Made by a program: the position numbers and the translations under genes
In this document: one piece after another, positions 15,774 through 23,020 of the stretch
Layout: every line of letters starts with the position of its first letter
Position numbering within the stretch: position 1 is the stretch's first letter
Assembly (NCBI GenBank): GCA_003020945.1
Contig: PXRU01000029.1
Location: forward strand, 47,106 to 111,105
Length of the DNA stretch: 64,000 nt
Reading direction: 5' to 3'
Source of the DNA: Halobacteriales archaeon QS_6_71_20
Lineage (GTDB): Archaea; Halobacteriota; Halobacteria; Halobacteriales; Haloferacaceae
The notes under the pieces: model-generated
What the model saw: the letters and a program-made list of their open reading frames with translations, nothing else
Database searches by the model: none
Told to the model about the DNA's origin: nothing

Positions 15774-15799
15774 GCTTTTACACGCTTAGGTCGCCCTAA
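15774..15799 (+). promoter_or_regulatory. Iron-box-like operator and TATA of the permease gene
   Basis: CTTTTACA (15775-15782) is a TATA-like element and TTAGGTCGCCCTAA (15786-15799) a perfect TTAGG-N4-CCTAA inverted repeat. Spacing and sequence match the operator before the substrate-binding gene. The TATA box predicts a start near 15803, at the out-of-frame ATG 15805 rather than the in-frame GTG 15827. Confidence 0.6.
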
Positions 15800-15826
15800 A
15801 CCGTATGCAACGGAAGGGGGGTCACT

Positions 15827-16975
15827 GTGGCCGGTGAGACGCGCGAGTCGGTCCCGCGGGTGGAGGGGCCGCTCTCGTGGGTCGACGCCTCGCTGGTGAC
15901 CGTCGTGGTCGCGAGCACGGCGGTCGTCGTCGCGTCGGGGCTCGTGCAGGTGAGCTTCGGCGCGTTCACGATGTCCATCGGCGCCGCGTGGGCGGCGGTG
16001 TTCGACCCGCTCGTGTGGACGAACCCGCAGGTGCTGTTGCGCCTGTTCCTCGGCGAGGGCATCGGAAACGCCGTCGCGAGCGCGCTGGGCGTCTCCACGG
16101 CCGCCGTGGACCTGCCGAAGGAGACGCTCATCGTCTGGCAGATCCGGATGCCCAGGGTGATCGTCGGGGCCCTCGTGGGGGCGAACCTCGCCGTCTCGGG
16201 CGCGGTGTTCCAGGCGGTCACCCGCAACGAACTCGCCTCGCCGTTCATCCTCGGCGTCTCCGCGGGCGCGGGGCTGGCCATCCTCCTGACGCTCATCGTC
16301 TTCACCGGGCTGGCGGCGCTGCTCCCGCTTGTGGCCGCGGGCGGCGGTGCCGTGGCGTTCCTGATCGTGTACGCCATCGCCTGGAAGGGGGGAACGAACC
16401 CCGTTCGGCTCGTCCTCGCGGGGGTCATCGTCTCGGCAGTGTTCGGGTCGATCCAGACGGCGCTGTTCTTCTTCGCGGACGACCTGGGCGTTGTCCAGTC
16501 GGCCATCGCGTGGACCACGGGGTCGCTCACCGGGGTCGACTGGGAGCAGGTGCGGACGGCGCTCCCGTGGACGTTCGTCGCCCTGCCGCTCGCGCTGGTC
16601 GGCTCCCGGCAGCTGAACGTCCTCCTGCTGGGCGAACGGACCGCCAAGTCGCTCGGCATGTCCGTCGAGCGCGTCCGATTCGCGCTGTCGGCGGTGGCGG
16701 TGCTCGCGGCCGGCACCGCCATCGCCGTCGCCGGCGTCGTCGGGTTCGTCGGCCTCATCGTCCCCCACATGGCCCGCCAGCTCGTCGGCTCCGACTACAA
16801 GCGGCTCGTCGTCGCCTGCGTGTTCGCGGGTCCGGCGCTCGTCACGCTGGCGGACGTGGGTGCCCGGCTCGCGCTCTCGCCCGCACAGCTCCCCGTCGGC
16901 ATCGTCACCGGCCTCATCGGCGGCCCGTACTTCCTGTACCTGATGCGCAAACGGGACGGGCTGGGTGACCTATGA
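15827..16975 (+). CDS. FecCD-family ABC transporter permease
   Basis: 382 residues with about ten membrane helices. Diagnostic family segments are RMPRVIVGALVGANLAVSGA near residue 107, FQAVTRNELASPFILGVSAG near 127 and VGFVGLIVPHMARQLVG near 305. It forms the channel for the ferric-chelate importer with the ATPase that follows (ATGA overlap). The assigned start is GTG 15827. ATG 15805 is better placed for a leaderless transcript but is out of frame. A run of six G between them (15816-15821) would bring ATG into frame if it were five, giving MQRKGVTVAGET. So the true start may be 15805 with a one-base error. Confidence 0.93.
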   Translation: MAGETRESVPRVEGPLSWVDASLVTVVVASTAVVVASGLVQVSFGAFTMSIGAAWAAVFDPLVWTNPQVLLRLFLGEGIGNAVASALGVSTAAVDLPKETLIVWQIRMPRVIVGALVGANLAVSGAVFQAVTRNELASPFILGVSAGAGLAILLTLIVFTGLAALLPLVAAGGGAVAFLIVYAIAWKGGTNPVRLVLAGVIVSAVFGSIQTALFFFADDLGVVQSAIAWTTGSLTGVDWEQVRTALPWTFVALPLALVGSRQLNVLLLGERTAKSLGMSVERVRFALSAVAVLAAGTAIAVAGVVGFVGLIVPHMARQLVGSDYKRLVVACVFAGPALVTLADVGARLALSPAQLPVGIVTGLIGGPYFLYLMRKRDGLGDL

Positions 16976-17904
16976 GCGACGGCGACCCGCGCGGCGACGG
17001 CGGCGAGACGGTCGAGCCTCCGGCGGCGACGGAGACGGCCGAACCCACGACCGAACGGGGCTCCGAGGCGGAGAGCGGCGGCGACCGGACCGCCGGGACC
17101 CCGGCGGAGACGAGCGACTCCCCGCACCTGTCCGTCAGGGACGTCGCGCTGTCGTACGGCGACGGCGAGCCGGTCGTCGAGGCCGAGCGCCTGGAGGTCC
17201 CCGCAGGGGAAATAACCGCGTTGATCGGGCCGAACGGCAGCGGGAAGTCGACGCTGCTGAAGGCGATCGACGCGGAGCTGTCGCCGGATCGGGGCGCCGT
17301 GACGTTCGACGGGCGCGACGTGGAGGAGTTCGGAACGACCGAGCTCGCGCGCAGGCTCGGCCTGCTCTCCCAGGAACACGACTCCCCGGGGTCGACGACG
17401 GTCCGGGAGCTGGTGACCCACGGCCGGTACCCCCACCGCGGCTTCTTCGAGAGACTGACCGAGACGGACCACCGCGCCGTCGACCGCGCCATCGAGCGCG
17501 TCGGCGTCGAACACCTGGCCGACCGGCCGATGGGGGACCTCTCGGGCGGACAGGGCCAGTTGGCGTGGCTGGCGATGGTGCTCGCCCAGGAGACGGACGC
17601 GCTCCTGCTGGACGAGCCGACGACGTTCCTCGACCTCCACCATCAGCTCCGCGTGCTCGACGCCGTCCGGGAACTGAACGAGGAGCACGGCGTCACGGTC
17701 TGTGTCGTCCTCCACGACATCGGACAGGCCGCGCGCTTCGCGGACAACCTCATCGCGCTCAGGGACGGCGAGCCCTACGAGTGGGGACCGCCGGACGAGG
17801 TGATCACCGAGCGGCTTCTCCGGGACGTCTTCGGCGTCGAGGCCGAGGTCGGCTTCGGGCCGGACGGACCGCGGATCACGCCCAGACGCGCCGTCGACGA
17901 CTGA
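16972..17904 (+). CDS. Iron-siderophore-type ABC transporter ATP-binding protein
   Basis: 310 residues. An acidic N-terminal extension of about 50 residues comes first. The ABC domain has Walker A GPNGSGKSTLLKAI near 86, signature LSGGQGQLAWLAM near 186, Walker B ALLLDEPTTFLDLHHQLRVL and switch CVVLHDIGQAARFADNL. The Gly-Gln-Leu signature is as in the FepC/BtuD group. It powers the FecCD-type permease, overlaps that gene by four bases, and ends the operon-like set. Length is normal apart from the extension. Confidence 0.94.
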   Translation: MSDGDPRGDGGETVEPPAATETAEPTTERGSEAESGGDRTAGTPAETSDSPHLSVRDVALSYGDGEPVVEAERLEVPAGEITALIGPNGSGKSTLLKAIDAELSPDRGAVTFDGRDVEEFGTTELARRLGLLSQEHDSPGSTTVRELVTHGRYPHRGFFERLTETDHRAVDRAIERVGVEHLADRPMGDLSGGQGQLAWLAMVLAQETDALLLDEPTTFLDLHHQLRVLDAVRELNEEHGVTVCVVLHDIGQAARFADNLIALRDGEPYEWGPPDEVITERLLRDVFGVEAEVGFGPDGPRITPRRAVDD

Positions 17905-17997
17905 CGGCGCTCCGATCGCCGCCGGGTCCCGCCTGCCGCGTCGCTCGCCGCGAACGCAACGGTCAACCCTCCCCCCCGTCGACTCCCCACGACTCCC

Positions 17998-18912
17998 GTG
18001 TCCGTCGCCTCGAACCTCGCGTTCATGCTCGTCCTCCTCGCGGCCGGCGTCGCGGGCCGGCGCGTCGGCTTGCTGACGGACCGCCGGCGCGACGCGCTCA
18101 CCGACGCCGCGTTCCTGATCGCGTTGCCCGCGCTGGTGTACAGCTCCACGTACGCCCAGCCGCTCGGGGAGCTGCTGTCGGTCCGGCTCGTCGCCGGCGT
18201 GGTCGGCGCGCTCGCGGTCGGCATCGGCCTGAGCTGGCTCGTCCACCGCCGCCGGTCGGACGCCGCGGTCAGGAGCGTCGCCGTCGTCCAGTCGTACCAC
18301 GCCAACCTCGGCTTCCTCGGGCTCCCGATCGTCGCGACGACGTTCGGCGCCGGCGCCGTCGAGGCGGGGAAGGCGAGCGTGATCCTCGGCGTCGCCGCGC
18401 TCGTCCACGTGCCGGCCACGATCGCGCTGCTGTCGCTGGTCAACGACGCCGACGCCGACCTCGCGAGCGAGGCGCTGTCGCTGCTGCGGAACCCGGTGTT
18501 GATCGCCCTGGGCGCGGGGCTGCTCACCGCGGCGGTCGGCCGGGCACCCCCCGGCCCGGTCGCGGCCGCGCTCTCAGCCGTCGCCCGGCTCGCGCTCCCC
18601 GTCGCGCTCCTGGGCGTGGGGGCGTCGCTGGCGCTCGACGGCGTCTCCGTCGACTACCCGACCGTCGGCGCCGTCGCGACCGTGAAGCTGGTGGCGATGC
18701 CGCTGATCGCCCTCGGCGTGTTCTCGGCGCTAGGGGGCGCGCCCTCGACGGTCCGGGCGGGCATCGTCATGTTCGCGATGCCGACGGCCGTATCGACGTT
18801 CGTCTACGCCACCGCGCTGGACGGCGACGCCGGGCTCGCCTCGGTCAACGTGTTCGCGACGACGCTCCTCTCGGTCGGGACGCTGCTCCCGGTGCTGTGG
18901 TGGGTCGGGTGA
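17998..18912 (+). CDS. AEC family transporter (auxin efflux carrier-like)
   Basis: 304 residues, hydrophobic throughout, with about ten membrane helices. ALPALVYSSTYAQP near residue 40, SYHANLGFLGLPIVATTFG near 98 and VMFAMPTAVSTFVYATAL near the C-terminus match the conserved half-repeats of the bile/AEC transporter fold. Such proteins export small organic acids or other solutes; the substrate is unknown. The start is GTG 17998. It is followed on the opposite strand by a broken histidine kinase fragment. A link to iron export or siderophores is not supported by sequence. Confidence 0.87.
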   Translation: MSVASNLAFMLVLLAAGVAGRRVGLLTDRRRDALTDAAFLIALPALVYSSTYAQPLGELLSVRLVAGVVGALAVGIGLSWLVHRRRSDAAVRSVAVVQSYHANLGFLGLPIVATTFGAGAVEAGKASVILGVAALVHVPATIALLSLVNDADADLASEALSLLRNPVLIALGAGLLTAAVGRAPPGPVAAALSAVARLALPVALLGVGASLALDGVSVDYPTVGAVATVKLVAMPLIALGVFSALGGAPSTVRAGIVMFAMPTAVSTFVYATALDGDAGLASVNVFATTLLSVGTLLPVLWWVG

Positions 18913-19175
18913 GCCGCCCGGCGCCTCAAGGTGTCGATGTCGAACCGGGCGCCGCCCGTCCGGCTCTCCCCCGCCCGCACGGCCCAGCCGTGGGCCTCGA
19001 CCACCCGCCGGACGACCGTGAGCCCGATCCCCGTCCCGTCGGCCTCGCCCGAGCGCCCCCGCTCGAACGGGTTGTCGATGTCGTCGGGTACCCCCGAGCC
19101 ACCGTCGGCGACGTACAAGCCCGTCGGGTCGCCGTCACGGTCGCCCACAGTCACCCGGACGCAGTGTATGAGCGG
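18913..19175 (-). pseudogene. Histidine kinase remnant (C-terminal ATPase domain only)
   Basis: Minus-strand sequence reads VRVTVGDRDGDPTGLYVADG, then GSGVPDDIDNPFERGRSGEA, DGTGIGLTVVRRVVEAHGW and GARFDIDTL. These are the G1 (DGGSG), F (NPFERG) and G2 (GTGIGL) boxes of a histidine kinase HATPase domain. The sensor, dimerisation and N-box parts are absent: homology stops at about 19165 where the relic element begins. There is no stop after FDIDTL, and the frame runs into the convergent transporter gene. It is therefore a fragment broken at both ends. Confidence 0.75.
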
Positions 19176-19179
19176 ACCA

Positions 19180-19325
19180 TGACGGCATTGACGAGACCCG
19201 AAGTGTCTCGTTCGCACACCGGAACCTTCGATTCCGGGGACGCTGTATCCTCACCCTATCGCGCTACTCGGCCTTCGGCTCGCGTTGCTGCTTGAGGACG
19301 GGGGCTTAGCACCTGCATACAGCTA
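19180..19325 (-). mobile_element. Relic 3' end of a tnpB-type element with double hairpin
   Basis: The block at 19183-19240 repeats the 13493-13553 block: TTGACGAGAC(C)CGAAG(T)GTCTCG then TTCGCACACCGGAAC. The second stem CGGAA...TTCCG is kept although the bases between the arms differ (CCTTCGA instead of CGCGAAGCG). Read on the minus strand both give VPVCERD(T/A)S(G/R)LVNAV. Further right the minus strand reads MQVLSPRPQAATRAEGRVAR then GEDTAS, like a TnpB tail, and GGGTGAGGATACAG may be an element right end. CTTAGC...GCTAAG (near 19305-19326) forms another stem. The element may have truncated the adjacent kinase. Confidence 0.4.
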
Positions 19326-19352
19326 AGTCGCCCCGGCGAGTTTCGATCCGTG

Positions 19353-21413
19353 ATGAGTGCCGCGGACGAGAGCGCGTTCGACGTCTACCGCGACAGGGTC
19401 GACCGCCCGCTGTACCGGCTGTTCACCGAGTACGGGACCGACAAGTGGCCGTGGCTGGTCGTCGGGATGACGGCGAACGTGATCGCCCGGGGGGCGAGCC
19501 TGCTCCCGCCGCTGGTGCTGGGGGTGGCGATCGACGCGGCCTTCACCGGCGACGAGCCGTTCACGCTCCCGCTCGTGCCGAACGGCTGGCTGCCGACGGC
19601 CGCGCCCGACGCGGCGCAGTTCTGGTTCTCCGTGTGGCTGATCGTCGGCGCCTTCGCCGTCACAGCCGCGCTGACGTGGGTGTACGGCATCGCGGCGAAC
19701 AACTTCGCCCACCGCGTGATGCACGACGTCCGGACGGACTCGTACGCGAAGATGCAGGACCTGGACATGTGGTTCTTCGACGACAAACAGACCGGGGAGG
19801 TGATGTCCGTCCTCAACAACGACGCGACGAACCTCGAACGCTTCCTCGACGACGCCCTCCAGAACTCCGTCAGGCTCGGGGTGATGCTGCTGGGGATCGG
19901 GATCGTCCTGTTCGAGCGCAACGCCCGGCTCGCGGCGGTGACGCTCGTCGCCGTCCCGGGGATGGTGCTTTTCACCTACTGGTTCATGAAGGCCGTCGAG
20001 CCGCGCTACGCCGCCCAGCGCGAGGCGGTCGCAGACCTCAACACCAGGCTGGAGAACTCCCTGGGCGGGATGCAGCTGGTGAAGACGTCCGGAACCGAGG
20101 CGTACGAGACCGGGCGGGTGGCCGACTCCTCGTACGACTACTTCCGGCGGACGCTCGCGATGCTGCGGCTCAACTACGTCTACCGGCCGGGGATGGAGCT
20201 GTTCGCGGGCGTCGCGTTCGCGACGACGTTCGTCGTCGGCGGCGTCTGGATCGTCACCGGTACCGCGCCGGGGCCGCTGACCGGCGATCTGCGCGCCGGG
20301 ACGTTCGTCACCTTCCTGTTTCTCACCCAGCGGTTCGTCACGCCGCTTGCGGAGGTGTCGAACATCGTCTCCCAGTACGAGAACGCGAAGGCCTCCTGCG
20401 AGCGCGTGTTCGGACTCCAGGACATCCCCGCCCGGGTCACCGACGCCGACGACGCCGTCGAACTCGACGACGTCGCCGGCGCCGTCGAGTACGACCGCGT
20501 CGACTTCGCGTACGACGACGGCGAGCCGGTCCTGCGCGGCGTCGACCTCGCCGTGGAGCCGGGCGAGACGGTCGCACTCGTCGGCCCGACCGGCGCGGGG
20601 AAGTCGACGCTGCTGAAGCTCCTCCTCCGGCTGTACGACGTGACCGACGGCGCGGTGCGGGTCGACGGCCACGACGTGCGCGAGGTGTCCGTCCGGTCGC
20701 TGCGGGAGTCGGTGGGCTACGTGAGCCAGGAGACGTACCTCTTCGACGGGACCGTCGCGGAGAACGTCCGCTACGGCCGCTTCGACGCGGACGACGCGGC
20801 GGTGCGGGAGGCGGCGAAGTCCGCGGAGGCGCACCAGTTCATCGCCAACCTCCCGGACGGCTACGACACGCGGATCGGCGAGCGGGGCGTGAAGCTGTCG
20901 GGCGGGCAGCGCCAGCGGCTCTCGATCGCCCGGGTGGTGCTGCAGGACCCCGACGTGCTCGTGCTCGACGAGGCGACCAGCGCGGTCGACACGGAGACGG
21001 AGCTGCTCATCCAGCGCAGCCTCGACCGCCTGGCCGCGGACCGCACCACGTTCGTCATCGCCCACCGGCTGTCGACGGTGAGGGACGCCGACGAGGTGCT
21101 CGTGCTGGAGGACGGCGAGGTCGTCGAGCGCGGCGGCCACGAGGAGCTGTTGCGCCGGGACGGGCTGTACGCGAAGCTGTGGGGCGTGCAGGCCGGCGAG
21201 ATCGACGCGCTCCCGGAGGAGTTCCTCCGGCGCGCCCGCGAGCGGCAGGCGGAGACGCCCGTCGGCGACGCCGGCGACGACCTCAGATGTCGTCGACGAT
21301 GTCGCTCATCCGCTCGATCGGGACGGCGCGCATCGTCTCCGTGTCGAGACCGTGGCGCTCGATCGCGATGGCGATCTGGATCGCGGCGTCCTCCTCCTCG
21401 ACCTCGAAGGTGA
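19353..21413 (+). CDS. ABC transporter, fused permease and ATPase (exporter type)
   Basis: 686 residues as read. The N-terminal half is a type IV exporter membrane domain with FDDKQTGEVMSVLNNDATNL near residue 145 and NTRLENSLGGMQLVKTSGTE near 230. The C-terminal half has Walker A GPTGAGKSTLLKLLLRLYD near 410, signature LSGGQRQRLSIARVVLQDP and Walker B VLVLDEATSAVDTETE. It probably works as a homodimer exporting lipids or drugs; the substrate is unknown. ATG 19353 is preferred to GTG 19350. After DAGDD (about 21281) the protein changes to an Arg/Ser-rich tail of ~43 residues that is antisense to the next gene, so the natural stop seems lost or shifted. Confidence 0.92.
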   Translation: MSAADESAFDVYRDRVDRPLYRLFTEYGTDKWPWLVVGMTANVIARGASLLPPLVLGVAIDAAFTGDEPFTLPLVPNGWLPTAAPDAAQFWFSVWLIVGAFAVTAALTWVYGIAANNFAHRVMHDVRTDSYAKMQDLDMWFFDDKQTGEVMSVLNNDATNLERFLDDALQNSVRLGVMLLGIGIVLFERNARLAAVTLVAVPGMVLFTYWFMKAVEPRYAAQREAVADLNTRLENSLGGMQLVKTSGTEAYETGRVADSSYDYFRRTLAMLRLNYVYRPGMELFAGVAFATTFVVGGVWIVTGTAPGPLTGDLRAGTFVTFLFLTQRFVTPLAEVSNIVSQYENAKASCERVFGLQDIPARVTDADDAVELDDVAGAVEYDRVDFAYDDGEPVLRGVDLAVEPGETVALVGPTGAGKSTLLKLLLRLYDVTDGAVRVDGHDVREVSVRSLRESVGYVSQETYLFDGTVAENVRYGRFDADDAAVREAAKSAEAHQFIANLPDGYDTRIGERGVKLSGGQRQRLSIARVVLQDPDVLVLDEATSAVDTETELLIQRSLDRLAADRTTFVIAHRLSTVRDADEVLVLEDGEVVERGGHEELLRRDGLYAKLWGVQAGEIDALPEEFLRRARERQAETPVGDAGDDLRCRRRCRSSARSGRRASSPCRDRGARSRWRSGSRRPPPRPRR

Positions 21414-21570
21414 CCAGGAAGTCGGACGTCCCGACGAGCGCGTAGCTCTCGCGCAGTTCGCCGCCGAGCCGCTGAACGTCCTCCCGGATGTCCCCCCACA
21501 CCGACACGAGCTCCTGGGGGTTCTGGAACTGGTCCTCGTTCACGTCCGCCAGAACCGTGTAGATCACCAT
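21283..21570 (-). CDS. GYD domain-containing small protein
   Basis: 95 residues, predicted ferredoxin-like alpha-beta fold of the GYD group: MVIYTVLADVNEDQFQNPQE, GELRESYALVGTSDFLVTFE and EEDAAIQIAIAIERHGLDTE, ending RMSDIVDDI. The family is of unknown function. It lies convergent with the ABC exporter, whose open frame runs 131 bp over this gene. The acidic composition and clean fold here indicate that this is the real coding strand in the overlap. ATG 21570 is the only good start. Confidence 0.8.
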   Translation of the reverse strand: MVIYTVLADVNEDQFQNPQELVSVWGDIREDVQRLGGELRESYALVGTSDFLVTFEVEEEDAAIQIAIAIERHGLDTETMRAVPIERMSDIVDDI

Positions 21571-21716
21571 GCCTCCGGGTTCGCCAGCCGTCCCCTAAGC
21601 CCTCGCCCGGCGGATGCAGGCCGTTCCTTCGGCGACGACGGATCGCGGTCGTCCCCCGCCGGCGACGGCGCGGGAGCGGGAGGATTTACGGCCCGGAGCC
21701 GCCAACCGCCTGTCAG

Positions 21717-22892
21717 ATGAGCGATCTCCTCGGCGACACGAACGTCGCGCTCGGCGTCTCCGGCTCCATCGCGGCGGTGACGGTCGTGGAACTGGCCCAC
21801 GAGCTCCGCCGCCACGGCGCGTCGGTCCGAGGCGTGCTGACCGACGCCGCGACCGGGATCGTCCACCCGTGGGCCGTCGAGTTCGCGACCGAACACGACG
21901 TCGTCACGGAGATCACCGGCCGGGTCGAACACGTCGAGCTGTGCGGCCGCGACGGCTGGGCGGACGTGCTGCTGCTCGCGCCCGCCACCGCGAACACGGT
22001 CGGGAAGGTCGCCGCGGCCGTCGACGACACGCCCGTCACCACCTGCGCGACGACGGCGCTTGGCGCGGGCGTGCCGGTGGTGTGTGCCCCGGCGATGCAC
22101 GAGCCCATGTACGACCACCCGGGCGTGCTCGACGCCATCGACCGCGTCGAGTCGTGGGGCGTCGACTTCGTCGACCCGCGGATCGAGGAGGGGAAGGCAA
22201 AGATCGCCGCCGAGGCGGCGATCGTCACCGCGACGGCGCGGGCGGCCGGCGACCGCCCGCTGGCGGGGCGACGCGTCGTCGTGACCGCCGGCGCGACGAG
22301 CGAGGCGGTCGACGACGTGCGCGTGCTCACGAACCGCGCCTCCGGCCGGACGGGCCGCGCCGTCGCCCGGGCGCTCGTCGCCCGGGGCGCGGAGGTGACC
22401 CTGCTGCACGACGCGTCGGCCGCGGGGGAGGTGCCGTACGCGGACGTGGTCGACGTGGAGTCGGCCGCGGAGATGACCGCCGCGGCCGTCGACGCCTGCG
22501 CCGACGCGGACGCGCTGGTTTCGGCGGCGGCGATCGCCGACTACACCGTCGAGGCGGCCGACGGAAAGATCCGCTCGGGCGCGGAGTCGCTGACGCTCGA
22601 GCTGTCGCCGACGCCGAAGCTGCTCGACACGGTGCGGGCCGAGTACCCGGACCTCCCGCTCGTGGGGTTCAAGTCCGAGCCGGGCGGGGACGACGACGCG
22701 CTGACCGAGCGCGCCCGGGAGACGCTGGACCGGGTCGACCTCGCGTTCGTCGTCGCCAACGACGCGGCCGTCATGGGCGCGGCCGACACCCGTGCGCTCG
22801 TCGTCCGCCGGGACAAGCACGAGACATACGAGGGCTCCAAGCTCGGGCTGGGGCTGCGGGTCGCCGACGAACTGGCCGCGGAGCTGGAGTGA
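21717..22892 (+). CDS. coaBC: Bifunctional phosphopantothenoylcysteine decarboxylase/phosphopantothenate synthase
   Basis: 391 residues, coenzyme A biosynthesis. The CoaC part is a flavoprotein: NVALGVSGSIAAVTVVELAH near residue 9, LLLAPATANTVGKVAAAVDD near 85 and CAPAMHEPMYDHPGVLD near 121. The CoaB part begins near residue 183 with VVVTAGATSEAVDDVRVLTN, then RASGRTG, SAAAIADYTVE, VGFKSEPGGD and VVANDAAVMGAADTRALVV. It joins cysteine to phosphopantothenate and decarboxylates the product. Length matches the fused family. It is followed by 128 bp holding the inverted repeat before the antiporter operon. Confidence 0.95.
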   Translation: MSDLLGDTNVALGVSGSIAAVTVVELAHELRRHGASVRGVLTDAATGIVHPWAVEFATEHDVVTEITGRVEHVELCGRDGWADVLLLAPATANTVGKVAAAVDDTPVTTCATTALGAGVPVVCAPAMHEPMYDHPGVLDAIDRVESWGVDFVDPRIEEGKAKIAAEAAIVTATARAAGDRPLAGRRVVVTAGATSEAVDDVRVLTNRASGRTGRAVARALVARGAEVTLLHDASAAGEVPYADVVDVESAAEMTAAAVDACADADALVSAAAIADYTVEAADGKIRSGAESLTLELSPTPKLLDTVRAEYPDLPLVGFKSEPGGDDDALTERARETLDRVDLAFVVANDAAVMGAADTRALVVRRDKHETYEGSKLGLGLRVADELAAELE

Positions 22893-22979
22893 CCGACGGG
22901 TCGGAAGCCGTCGGCGCCCCTCCGATGTCGAACGGCGGCGTGGTGCCGGCCCCGCGTCGGAAGCCGGGGGCCGGGTTCA

Positions 22980-23004
22980 CCGGATCACAACGGTTTTGAT
23001 CCGG
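22980..23004 (+). promoter_or_regulatory. Perfect inverted repeat at the antiporter operon promoter
   Basis: CCGGATCA (22980-22987) and TGATCCGG (22997-23004) form a perfect 8-bp inverted repeat around nine bases (CAACGGTTT), 16 bp before the operon ATG at 23021. It covers the region where a TATA box or transcript start should be (GGTTTTGAT). No U-run follows, so a terminator for coaBC is less likely than an operator or 5' hairpin. Confidence 0.5.
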
Positions 23005-23020
23005 AGTTGCCTACGATGGG

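Noticed and set aside
19323..21140. 605-residue frame antisense to the ABC exporter
   Set aside because: No domain, shadow composition, while the plus strand has complete ABC motifs.
22980..23004. Intrinsic terminator of coaBC
   Set aside because: The stem is not followed by a T-run and lies only 16 bp before the next start codon, so an operator is more likely.
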